The position numbers and the translations under genes were made by a program. 64,000 nt of DNA, taken from NCBI GenBank assembly GCA_964654545.1, contig CAZZIU010000012.1, positions 1-64,000 of the forward strand, written 5' to 3'. Position 1 is the first letter of the stretch. Every line of letters starts with the position of its first letter. Shown here in pieces: positions 14,950 to 23,185 of the stretch. A model generated the notes under the pieces. The model saw only the letters and a program-made list of their open reading frames with translations, ran no database searches and was not told the DNA's origin. The DNA comes from JABMOV01 sp964654545 (lineage in GTDB: Bacteria; Fidelibacterota; Marinisomatia; Marinisomatales; JABMOV01).

Positions 14950-15841
14950 ATCCCAATTTTTGTCGTTTTCGTAAATATTCATTGAGAGCGATATCCAGAT
15001 TCTGATCCGTAAACAAAGGAATATAATCGATGTGGCGTTCCCGACACCTTTTTCTATAGGTATCTTGAAACGATTGAATTAAATGTTGGTAATCTTTTCG
15101 GATATGCCACGGTTCAGTTGTAATGGTTTCTCCCGATTCCATATCGCGAAAACGTGTACGCACATTGAAATCAAACAAATGCTCCTGTCGATCCAAAATG
15201 TGAAAAACAATCACCTCCTGCTTGTTATGCCGGAAATGCTTTAATCCATCCAATACAGATTCCGGGTCATCCAATAAATCGGAAATAACAATAACCAATC
15301 CACGTTTCTTAATCCGTTCAGCCATTTCGTGGAGTGTACCACCCAAATTGGTATCCGATCCTGTTTTGATTTGTTCCAGCCGTGATAAAATGGTGTTTAA
15401 ATGGCTGGGAGTGGAGCGTGGTGGGATAAACTGACGAATCTGATTATCAAAGGTCACCAGTCCAATACCATCCTGCTGGTTCAGCATTAAAAATGAAAAG
15501 GCAGCCGAAAGATATTCCCCATATTCCAGTTTTGTTACAAGTCCATGACTGGAATAATTCATGGAATCACTGGTATCCAGAATGAGATAAGAGCGCAGAT
15601 TGGTTTCCTCTTCAAAACGCTTTACGTAGTAACGGTCAGTTTTTCCGTAGAGTTTCCAATCCACATGTCGAATTTCGTCTCCGGGACCGTAAGCGCGATG
15701 TTCGGCGAATTCCACACTAAAGCCATGATAAGGACTTTTGTGCTGACCAATGATATAGCCTTCGACTACCAGCCGTGCCCGCAGGGACATGTTTCCCAGC
15801 TTGGCTACTGTTTCAGGTTTGAGGTATTTACGTTTATCCAT
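14948..15841 (-). CDS. DUF58 domain protein (vWA-like)
   Basis: This 297-aa DUF58 protein contains a von Willebrand A-type fold. The DUF58 core GDEIRHVDWKLYGKTDRYYVK lies at about residues 53-73 (partly quoted: HVDWKLYGKTDRYYVK), and it is followed by a MIDAS-like metal site DTSDSMNYS (about residues 90-98). There is no signal peptide. These proteins are nearly always encoded beside a MoxR AAA+ ATPase, and the pair is thought to act as a chaperone or assembly system for membrane or secreted vWA proteins. The MoxR gene is indeed 38 bp upstream. The further Bat-operon genes seen in some lineages (vWA membrane proteins, TPR protein) are not adjacent, although a TPR lipoprotein converges from the other side. 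Confidence 0.9.
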   Translation of the reverse strand: MDKRKYLKPETVAKLGNMSLRARLVVEGYIIGQHKSPYHGFSVEFAEHRAYGPGDEIRHVDWKLYGKTDRYYVKRFEEETNLRSYLILDTSDSMNYSSHGLVTKLEYGEYLSAAFSFLMLNQQDGIGLVTFDNQIRQFIPPRSTPSHLNTILSRLEQIKTGSDTNLGGTLHEMAERIKKRGLVIVISDLLDDPESVLDGLKHFRHNKQEVIVFHILDRQEHLFDFNVRTRFRDMESGETITTEPWHIRKDYQHLIQSFQDTYRKRCRERHIDYIPLFTDQNLDIALNEYLRKRQKLG

Positions 15842-15879
15842 ATCAAGGTAAGAGATCTGTGGTAGACTAAACGGGCGAT

Positions 15880-16869
15880 CTATTCTTTTCTGTCCAAAAG
15901 TTTTAATAATATATCATCCACGTTCAGTCCATCCGCCTCGGCATTAAAATTGGTAAGTACACGATGTCTGAGAACAGGAAGAACGAGATCCTTAATGTCT
16001 TGGATATCCGGGGAAGGTCTTCCACTCAAAATCGCTTTGGCTTTTGCTCCAAGAATCAAATATTGTGATGCGCGCGGACCGGCACCCCAGTCTATCCAGT
16101 CATTGATAAAACCTGGAGCAGTATCTGAATTGGGTCGTGTGGAAGCGACAAAATCCACGGCAAATTCCACAACGTTTTGTGCAACAGGTACACGGCGCAC
16201 CAGATCCTGAAAAGATAATAATTCATTCTGCTTTATCACTTTGGAAAGAGTGCTGTCCACAGTTCCGGTTGTGGTTTGTACAATCGCTACCTCTTCATCT
16301 CGGGAGGGGTAATCAATTTTCAAATCGAACATGAAACGGTCCAATTGTGCTTCTGGCAATGGATACGTTCCTTCCTGCTCAATGGGATTTTGTGTGGCAA
16401 GCACGAAAAAAGGCTCCTCTAATGTATAGGTCGTACCGGCTGCGGTTACCTTGTGCTCCTGCATAGCCTCCAGCAAAGCGGCCTGAGTTTTCGGAGGTGT
16501 CCGGTTAATTTCATCTGCCAAAATGATGTTACCGAAAACGGGGCCCTTAAAGAAGCGAAATTCACGTTTCCCCGTGGCATGATCTTCCTCGATAACTTCC
16601 GTTCCAGTAATATCGCTGGGCATGAGATCCGGTGTAAACTGGATGCGGCTAAATTGTAGATCCAGTAGATCTGCCATGGATTTAATCAGGAGCGTTTTTG
16701 CTAATCCGGGTACACCCACGAGCAGGGTGTGTCCTTTGCAAAGCAGGGAAATAAGTATATGATCTAAAATATCAGTTTGTCCTACAATGACTTTGCCGAT
16801 TTCCTCGAGAAATTGTGATTTCTTTTCAACCAGCAAGTGCAACAATTGTGTATCAGTTGGTTTATTCAT
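15880..16869 (-). CDS. MoxR-family AAA+ ATPase
   Basis: This 329-aa AAA+ ATPase has Walker A GVPGLAKTLL (about residues 53-62), Walker B ILADEINR, sensor 1 in FVLATQNPIEQEGTYPLPEAQ and the MoxR lid domain with ARASQYL-like GPRASQYLILGAKA. It powers remodelling of partner proteins together with the downstream DUF58 protein (38 bp gap, same strand). The targets are unknown. The upstream region to rlmN (16870-17025) must hold divergent promoters, but I see no distinctive elements in it. Confidence 0.93.
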   Translation of the reverse strand: MNKPTDTQLLHLLVEKKSQFLEEIGKVIVGQTDILDHILISLLCKGHTLLVGVPGLAKTLLIKSMADLLDLQFSRIQFTPDLMPSDITGTEVIEEDHATGKREFRFFKGPVFGNIILADEINRTPPKTQAALLEAMQEHKVTAAGTTYTLEEPFFVLATQNPIEQEGTYPLPEAQLDRFMFDLKIDYPSRDEEVAIVQTTTGTVDSTLSKVIKQNELLSFQDLVRRVPVAQNVVEFAVDFVASTRPNSDTAPGFINDWIDWGAGPRASQYLILGAKAKAILSGRPSPDIQDIKDLVLPVLRHRVLTNFNAEADGLNVDDILLKLLDRKE

Positions 16870-17025
16870 GCGTTAATCCGATCTTTCATTCGCCAAATGT
16901 CTTAAACAGGGAAGTGTTCCAAAAATACTTCACGTGATATTGGAGGGGGAAATTAACCTGCGTCTTCTCGGGTATCAATTTAATATATACACTGTGATGT
17001 AATCTCATACCCCCTAATTTTACAC

Positions 17026-18063
17026 ATGCCACAGGATAAAAAAGGGCCGACACTGGTTGGTATGACTGAAGGTGATTTGGTCACATTCCTTGAACAATTT
17101 GGTGAACCGCCATTCCGGGCTCGTCAAATCTATCACTGGATATACGGTCGACACATTGCCTCAATTGGTGATATGAAAAACATACCCATCTCATTAAGAG
17201 AACAATTAGCGGGCATGGCAAATCTTCATCCATTGACAAGGGTGACCGTGACCGGAGCGGAGTCAGCCAGTTCACGCAAATATCTTTTTGCTCTCTCCAC
17301 CGGAGAAACGGTGGAATCGGTTCTTATCCATGAAAAAGATCGGATTACGGTATGTGTATCCACACAGGTAGGATGTGCTGTTGATTGTGCATTTTGTGCT
17401 ACGGCAAAAATGGGATTTAATAAAAACCTAACTGCTGGTGAAATTGTAGATCAGGGTCTCCAAATCCAACAGGATTTAAAGAAGAGAATAACCAATATTG
17501 TATTTATGGGAATGGGTGAACCTTTTCTTAATTACGAGCAGGTAATCAAAGCTGCGGAACTGCTGAACGATTCCAATGGACCAAATATCGGAGCCAGAAA
17601 AATTACTATTTCCACCGCCGGTATTATCCCGAAAATCAAACGCTATTCGGAAGAAGGACATAAATACAAATTAGCCATCAGCCTCAATGCCGCATCTCAG
17701 GAACAACGCCTGGCAATCATGCCCATTACCAATCCATACCCACTAAAAGACCTCCTAAGAGCGGCACAAAGCTATTATGAGGAAACGAGGAATTTTATTA
17801 CATTCGAATACGTTTTGTTAGATCGAACCAATGATACCCCGGGGGATGCACGCAGGCTTATTCGCCTGATCGGGTCACTACCATGTAAATTAAACATTAT
17901 ACCCTATAATGAAATTGACAGTGACTATAAACGCCCTTCGCAGGAAAGAATCGCATCGTTTTTGACATACTTGAAAGAGGCACCGTTTACTGTCACGGTT
18001 CGATGGAGTAAGGGCATTGATATCAATGCCGGCTGTGGCCAGTTAGCGACGAGCGAAGCATGA
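17026..18063 (+). CDS. rlmN: 23S rRNA (A2503)/tRNA (A37) C2 methyltransferase RlmN
   Basis: This 345-aa radical SAM enzyme methylates C2 of A2503 in 23S rRNA and A37 in some tRNAs. The CxxxCxxC cluster motif is CAVDCAFC (about residues 114-121). The other catalytic Cys lies near the C-terminus in NAGCGQLA (about 339), within the WSKGIDINAGCGQL block typical of RlmN. GEPFLNY and the SLNAA loop for SAM binding are present. It overlaps the nucleoside phosphorylase gene by 4 bp (ATGA), so the two are co-translated. Confidence 0.95.
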   Translation: MPQDKKGPTLVGMTEGDLVTFLEQFGEPPFRARQIYHWIYGRHIASIGDMKNIPISLREQLAGMANLHPLTRVTVTGAESASSRKYLFALSTGETVESVLIHEKDRITVCVSTQVGCAVDCAFCATAKMGFNKNLTAGEIVDQGLQIQQDLKKRITNIVFMGMGEPFLNYEQVIKAAELLNDSNGPNIGARKITISTAGIIPKIKRYSEEGHKYKLAISLNAASQEQRLAIMPITNPYPLKDLLRAAQSYYEETRNFITFEYVLLDRTNDTPGDARRLIRLIGSLPCKLNIIPYNEIDSDYKRPSQERIASFLTYLKEAPFTVTVRWSKGIDINAGCGQLATSEA

Positions 18064-18857
18064 ATTCAATCCAATTAATGACCGAATATGTGTATGATAA
18101 AACACAGATTACAGGTGGTACGGCGATTGTTCTAGGGTCAGGTTTAGGTGAGTTTGCAGACCAACTAGAAGAGAAACGTTCTATTCCATATAACGCCATC
18201 CCCGGATATCCACAACCCACCGTTGAAGGACACAGCGGAGAATTCATTTTTGGGTTGTATAATGAATACCCCATTCTGGCAGCAAAGGGGCGCTTTCATT
18301 ATTATGAAGGGTATGATTTTCATACGATTACAATCCCGATCCATCTCTTTCACCAACTTGGTTTGGATCAGGTAATAATAACCAATGCGGCCGGATCTGT
18401 AAATTCGGAAAATCCTCCCGGAAATCTGATGCTGGTAACCGGTCATCTGGATTGCACATTTCGTCACGGCTGGGAACGCCCAGAAGTGCAAAACGGTCCA
18501 CCATATTATATAAAAAACAGGTTAGATAGAATCAGGGAGATCGCGACAAAGACAGGCATTAACCTGAAAGAAGGTGTTTATTGCTGGAGCCAGGGGCCTG
18601 CATATGAAACACCGGCGGAGGTTGAATTATTTCGCGACTGGGGTGCAGACGCGGTTGGCATGAGTACCGTACCCGAAATCATAACAGCCGGTGAACTAGG
18701 ATTACCCATGACAACACTTTCCACGCTGACAAACTTTGCTGCCGGTATCACAACGCAGCCATTGACCCATGCGGAAGTCATAGAGACAGCAGAAAAGGTA
18801 AAACCTCAATTCAAAAAATTATTAGAAGCGCTTATTTCCGGATGTAATCAAGATTAA
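18060..18857 (+). CDS. punA: Purine-nucleoside phosphorylase
   Basis: This 265-aa trimeric-type purine nucleoside phosphorylase cleaves inosine and guanosine with phosphate. Landmarks are the phosphate site VLGSGLGEFADQL (about residues 23-35), PTVEGHSGEF, GRFHYYEGY (His/Tyr substrate loop), TNAAGSVN and the base-binding STVPEIITA with ITNFAAG-like LTNFAAGI. It acts in purine salvage. The start overlaps the rlmN stop. Symbol punA reflects the class; deoD is the unrelated hexameric type. Confidence 0.92.
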   Translation: MNSIQLMTEYVYDKTQITGGTAIVLGSGLGEFADQLEEKRSIPYNAIPGYPQPTVEGHSGEFIFGLYNEYPILAAKGRFHYYEGYDFHTITIPIHLFHQLGLDQVIITNAAGSVNSENPPGNLMLVTGHLDCTFRHGWERPEVQNGPPYYIKNRLDRIREIATKTGINLKEGVYCWSQGPAYETPAEVELFRDWGADAVGMSTVPEIITAGELGLPMTTLSTLTNFAAGITTQPLTHAEVIETAEKVKPQFKKLLEALISGCNQD

Positions 18858-18900
18858 GGGATTCAAACGCTTATCCACAGAATTTTTACAGGAATATGAC

Positions 18901-20076
18901 ATGAGTGAAAAGTTGAATATTCATCCAGGTATCAAAAACATAGAGAAAGAAATGGTTGCGATACGCCGTGATTTCCATCAGTATCCCGAGCTGGGATTTG
19001 ATGTGCATCGTACGGCTGGTATAGTGGCCGAAAAGCTTGAATCCTATGGAATCACAGTGCAAACAGGTATTGGCAAAACCGGCGTGATTGGGGATCTTCA
19101 GGGAGATAATCCGGGACCGACTATTGCATTGCGCGCTGATATGGATGCATTACCATTACAGGAGACTGGGGATGTGCCATATAAGTCGATTCATGATGGT
19201 AAAATGCATGCCTGTGGCCATGATGGGCATATGGCTATGTTGTTGGGTGCTGCCAAAGTAATTGCTGAAAACAAATCGGGATTGGAAGGAAAGATTCGCT
19301 TCATATTTCAACCCGCCGAAGAAGGCGAGGGCGGTGCCCGGTATATGATTCAGGATGGTTGCCTGGAGGGTGTAGATGCAATCTACGGCATCCATCTATG
19401 GAACTACCAGGCACTTGGTACGGTTGGTGTCAAATCCGGACCCATATTGGCATCAGCGGATATATTTTCCATCACCATTAAAGGTATTGGCGGTCATGGA
19501 GCCACACCACAGGGAACAGTGGATTGTGTGGTAGTTGCCGGCCAATTGATTAATGCCATCCAAACAATCGTGTCTCGAAACACCAATCCACTGGAAAGTA
19601 CGGTGGTAACCCTTGGTAAAATTCAGGGAGGTGACAATTTTAATATTATCGCCGATTCCCTTACCTTGAATGGAACCGCACGTGCTTTTACAGAAGAAAA
19701 TCGACAGATGATCAAAAAACGACTAAAAGAAATTTGCGCTGGCGTAGGTCAGACAAACAATGCGACCATCATGCTGGATTATGAAGACGGTTATCCTCCG
19801 ACGGTCAACCATGATCTACCCAGTAAAAAAGTTCTGGCTGTAGCAAAGAAGGTGGTTGGTGATGGAGCCGAATTGCCATACATGTCCATGGGAGGCGAAG
19901 ATTTTGCCTATTATTTACAAAAGATACCAGGCTGTTTTTTCTTTGTGGGATCAGCGCCATCTGATGGTGAACCTAGAAGCGTTCCCCATCATTGTTCACA
20001 TTTTGATATTGATGAGCGTTCGTTGCTGGTGGGTGCATCCATATTCATTGAGTTAGCTTTGGGAAATGAGGGATAA
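18901..20076 (+). CDS. M20-family amidohydrolase (hippurate/N-acyl amino acid hydrolase type)
   Basis: This 391-aa metallopeptidase of the M20D subfamily removes acyl groups from amino acids or amino-acid-like compounds. Residues for the metal site are visible in ALRADMDALPLQE, HACGHDGHMAMLLGAA and FQPAEEGEGGARYMI, with a late His in VPHHCSHFDIDE. The lid dimerisation domain spans about residues 185-300. No signal peptide is present. The exact substrate (hippurate, N-acetyl amino acid, indole-acetyl amino acid) cannot be set. It is on the same strand as the phosphorylase gene with a 43-bp gap and converges on the PLP dehydratase. Confidence 0.9.
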   Translation: MSEKLNIHPGIKNIEKEMVAIRRDFHQYPELGFDVHRTAGIVAEKLESYGITVQTGIGKTGVIGDLQGDNPGPTIALRADMDALPLQETGDVPYKSIHDGKMHACGHDGHMAMLLGAAKVIAENKSGLEGKIRFIFQPAEEGEGGARYMIQDGCLEGVDAIYGIHLWNYQALGTVGVKSGPILASADIFSITIKGIGGHGATPQGTVDCVVVAGQLINAIQTIVSRNTNPLESTVVTLGKIQGGDNFNIIADSLTLNGTARAFTEENRQMIKKRLKEICAGVGQTNNATIMLDYEDGYPPTVNHDLPSKKVLAVAKKVVGDGAELPYMSMGGEDFAYYLQKIPGCFFFVGSAPSDGEPRSVPHHCSHFDIDERSLLVGASIFIELALGNEG

Positions 20077-20089
20077 ATAAAAGATGGTT

Positions 20090-21106
20090 TTACCAGCGCC
20101 ATCTATCTAAATCTAGATTTCCACCGGATAGAACAATCCCAATTTGCCTATAATCTTTAAGGAACTTATGTTCTAAGCAGGCTGCCAATGGTACTGCTCC
20201 GGAGGGTTCAACAACCAACTTTACCTGATCCCATAACAAGCGCATTGCCGACACGATTCCTTCTTCTGTAACTGTCAAAATATCATCCACATACCGTAGT
20301 ATGGAAGCAAAGGGCTTTTCACCGGGCATGGTGGTACGCAATCCATCAGCGATGGTGTCCGGGTCCGATATACCTATGCGTTTTTTTGCCCGAAAAGAAA
20401 GCTGTTGGTCATTCCCCATCTCCGGTTCGATGCCATAAACATTGATGGTAGAATTATTGAATTTGGCAATGGTAGCCGATCCACTCAGTAGTCCGCCGCC
20501 TCCAATGGGTGTAAGAATACAGTCCAGATCTGGACATTCCCCAATCAATTCCATGACAGCGGTGCCCTGGCCGGCCATGATACGAAAATCATCAAAGGGA
20601 TGAATCAATTCCGCACCCGTGTCAGCAATTACCTTTTCCACCGACTCTTGTCGTGATTCCATGGTAGGCTCGCAAAACACAATTTTAGCACCATATTGTT
20701 TTACATTGGCCTGCTTGGCTTTCGGTGCGGACGCGGGCATGACAATGGCAGCAGAGAACCCCATCATTTGTGACGCACACGCTAGAGCGGCACCGTGATT
20801 TCCCGAGGAATGGGTGACAACATGACCATTTATCATACCGGCCTCCTTTAGAGAAAGGATGGCATTGGTCGCACCACGAAATTTGAATGATCCGGTTTTT
20901 TGCAGGTTCTCGCATTTGAATACAAGTGGTGTACCCACCATTGCATTTATGTGATCATTGGTAAGGCAGGGAGTGTGCACTACCGTTTTTTCAATCCGCG
21001 AATAGGCGCGTTGGACATCACCTGGAGATAACAACTGCATTACCATAAGATAATTTACCAATCTCACGGTATTGAACATGCGGGGAAAAATTGATAGTAA
21101 ATTCAT
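20090..21106 (-). CDS. PLP-dependent threonine/serine dehydratase family
   Basis: This fold-type II PLP enzyme is related to threonine ammonia-lyase and serine racemase. The PLP lysine is in KTGSFKFRGA, the substrate loop is SSGNHGAALA, and the PLP-phosphate glycine loop is IGGGGLLSG. There is no C-terminal ACT-type regulatory domain, so it is the short catabolic or racemase class, not the full IlvA. ATG 21106 has a close AAAGGG upstream; the family homology begins nearer ATG 21040 (MQLLSPGDV), so the first 22 residues may not be translated. Deaminase versus racemase activity cannot be resolved by eye. Confidence 0.85.
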   Translation of the reverse strand: MNLLSIFPRMFNTVRLVNYLMVMQLLSPGDVQRAYSRIEKTVVHTPCLTNDHINAMVGTPLVFKCENLQKTGSFKFRGATNAILSLKEAGMINGHVVTHSSGNHGAALACASQMMGFSAAIVMPASAPKAKQANVKQYGAKIVFCEPTMESRQESVEKVIADTGAELIHPFDDFRIMAGQGTAVMELIGECPDLDCILTPIGGGGLLSGSATIAKFNNSTINVYGIEPEMGNDQQLSFRAKKRIGISDPDTIADGLRTTMPGEKPFASILRYVDDILTVTEEGIVSAMRLLWDQVKLVVEPSGAVPLAACLEHKFLKDYRQIGIVLSGGNLDLDRWRW

Positions 21107-21137
21107 AGCCCTTTCATATTTTATTTAGGAGATGGTT

Positions 21138-21290
21138 ATGTACCGCAAAGAGATTATCAGAAACGGTGTTACTTTTGGGTCAGCCCTGGCAATGACAATT
21201 TCATTTGTGACCCACAAATCGGTGGGGTGGGCGATCTTCCATGGATTACTTTCATGGTTCTATGTGATTTATTATGCTCTTTTCAGGTAA
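21138..21290 (+). CDS. Small membrane protein (50 aa)
   Basis: The ATG at 21138 follows a TAGGAGATGGTT ribosome site. The frame runs MYRKEIIRN, GVTFGSALAMTISF, a short charged turn THKS, then VGWAIFHGLLSWFYVIYYA and ends LFR. It thus has two hydrophobic stretches, one marginal and one strong and aromatic, with a basic N-terminus in the cytoplasm. The stop is 6 bp before the ATG of the YjbQ gene, which supports an operon. I recall small FCB-group proteins of this general look but know no function. It falls below common gene-length cut-offs. Confidence 0.75.
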   Translation: MYRKEIIRNGVTFGSALAMTISFVTHKSVGWAIFHGLLSWFYVIYYALFR

Positions 21291-21296
21291 GCGGAT

Positions 21297-21716
21297 ATGA
21301 AATCACACACCAAAGAACTCTGGGTAAATGTACCCGCCAGAATGGATTTTGTCAATATCACCGGCGACGTTGAAGAAGCAGTACGCGAAAGTAAAATTGA
21401 AGAAGGTCTGTGTCTTGTAAATGCCATGCATATTACCGCATCCGTTTTTATCAATGATGATGAATCCGGTTTACACCGTGATTATAAAAAATGGCTGGAA
21501 GAGCTGGCCCCCCACGAACCACTAAACCATTACGATCATAACCGCACAGGTGAAGACAATGGGGACGCGCACCATAAACGTCAGATAATGGGCCGGGATG
21601 TAACGGTTGCAATCACCAATGGTGCATTACACCTTGGTCCATGGGAACAAATATTTTATGGGGAGTTTGATGGCAGACGACGCAAACGAATTCTGGTTAA
21701 AATAATAGGCGAATAA
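21297..21716 (+). CDS. YjbQ family protein (secondary thiamine-phosphate synthase-like)
   Basis: This 139-aa protein belongs to the YjbQ/UPF0047 family. Landmarks are LCLVNAMHITASVFINDDES (about residues 39-58), NRTGEDNGDAHHKRQIMGRDV with the conserved His pair, and the ending LGPWEQIFYGEFDGRRRKRI (both partly quoted). A few members have weak thiamine-phosphate synthase activity that can rescue mutants; the physiological role is open. It lies in a tight plus-strand run: 6 bp after a 50-aa membrane protein and 5 bp before a nucleoside kinase. Confidence 0.88.
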   Translation: MKSHTKELWVNVPARMDFVNITGDVEEAVRESKIEEGLCLVNAMHITASVFINDDESGLHRDYKKWLEELAPHEPLNHYDHNRTGEDNGDAHHKRQIMGRDVTVAITNGALHLGPWEQIFYGEFDGRRRKRILVKIIGE

Positions 21717-21721
21717 TCCAA

Positions 21722-23185
21722 TTGGTTGATCCGAAAATCAAATTATCTCTTACACAACTTCTTACAAAAGTGTTTTTGGAGAATTTCCAGCCACAACAAT
21801 TGGTGGTAGAACATTCTTATCGTGACGGATATTTTTGCCATGAAGCTTCCTGGGACGAATTTTCCCCTGAGGATATTCAGCTATTAGAGCAGGGCATGCG
21901 GGAATGGCTTGCAGGTCCTGAAAATATTACGCTTGGTACCAGGACAAGGGATCAGGTTTTACAATACATGCTTTTACGTTCATCGGTGAGCAAATCGGCG
22001 AATACTCGGAAATGGCCTTCCAATGTCATCCCGGTTATTCAATTTGGGAACAGTTATTGGGACTACCTCATGGAAGAAGCTGAGCTGGATAAAGCAAAAT
22101 TGCACAACTTCCGCCTTGAGAAATTCAATGATGGGTTTTTAATTCGGTTCTTTCCCGATAAAGAAACCACACTAAACCGCAAACCGTTACACGCCGGATC
22201 ACGCTTGTTCCAAATCATTGCTGAAATTGAACAAATGGGCGACGTCCTTAACCTGGCGACCATTCACGATGTGAATACGCTGGTAACAACCGATGAAATC
22301 AGACATATCCTATGGGTAGCGGAAGGCTTTCATGAAAAGCGTATAAGTCAAATTGCTGATCATATTGTAAAAGATTTTCCTGCCAAAAGGGTAATTTCAA
22401 TCGCCGGACCCTCTTCATCCGGGAAAACAACATTTGCCAAGCGTCTTGGAATTCAACTGCGGGTAAACGGATTCAAAACTTTACCCATATCCATGGATGA
22501 TTTCTTCATTGATAGGGAGCAAATAGCTAATGGGCCCAACGGGGACAAGGATTTTGAAACCATTGATGCCATGAATATTGAATTGCTGGCACAGCGTCTT
22601 CAGACATTGCTGGGCGGGGGTTCAATACCAAGACGCAGTTATGATTTTAAGACTGGCGTGGGAAATGATCTGACAGGAACAATAAACCTTGGAGAGTGGG
22701 ATTTAATTGTATTGGAAGGGATTCACGGGCTAAATCCAAAATTAACCGAAGCTATGGGACACGCCGGACTGCATCACATTTATGTCAGTGCTATCACCCA
22801 GTTAAACATTGATTCCAATCATCGATTTTCCACATCCGACAACCGTCTATTGCGGAGAATGGTCAGGGATCATTTATTTCGCGGCTACAGCCCGGAAGAT
22901 ACACTAGCACGCTGGGAATCCGTTCGCCACGGTGAAGAGAGAAATATTTTTCCGTTTCAGGAAGAGGCGGATTTTATGTTTAATTCATCCCTGTTATATG
23001 AATTATCCGTACTGGCAAAATTTGCCCTGCCATTATTGAAAAATATCCCAAATACATCACAGGTTAAAACAGAGGCAAATCGATTGGAATTGTTGTTGTC
23101 ACTGGTAGAACCCATGGATGAAAATCTGGTTCCGGGCGTTTCAATATTGCGTGAATTTATCGGTAAAAGCGATTTTCAGTACTAG
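21722..23185 (+). CDS. Nucleoside (uridine-like) kinase with ThrRS-SAD-type N-terminal region
   Basis: This 487-aa protein contains a P-loop uridine kinase / phosphoribulokinase domain. Walker A is GPSSSGKTTFAKRL (about residues 228-241), followed by PISMDDFFIDRE and the DLIVLEGIHGLNP Walker B region. The part before it (about 160-215, HDVNTLVTTDEIRHIL and AEGFHEKRI) resembles the second additional domain of threonyl-tRNA synthetase that accompanies this kinase class. The N-terminal 150 residues are poorly conserved and lack an evident TGS domain. The start is TTG at 21722; no ATG fits. The physiological substrate is not established for the class. Confidence 0.85.
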   Translation: MVDPKIKLSLTQLLTKVFLENFQPQQLVVEHSYRDGYFCHEASWDEFSPEDIQLLEQGMREWLAGPENITLGTRTRDQVLQYMLLRSSVSKSANTRKWPSNVIPVIQFGNSYWDYLMEEAELDKAKLHNFRLEKFNDGFLIRFFPDKETTLNRKPLHAGSRLFQIIAEIEQMGDVLNLATIHDVNTLVTTDEIRHILWVAEGFHEKRISQIADHIVKDFPAKRVISIAGPSSSGKTTFAKRLGIQLRVNGFKTLPISMDDFFIDREQIANGPNGDKDFETIDAMNIELLAQRLQTLLGGGSIPRRSYDFKTGVGNDLTGTINLGEWDLIVLEGIHGLNPKLTEAMGHAGLHHIYVSAITQLNIDSNHRFSTSDNRLLRRMVRDHLFRGYSPEDTLARWESVRHGEERNIFPFQEEADFMFNSSLLYELSVLAKFALPLLKNIPNTSQVKTEANRLELLLSLVEPMDENLVPGVSILREFIGKSDFQY

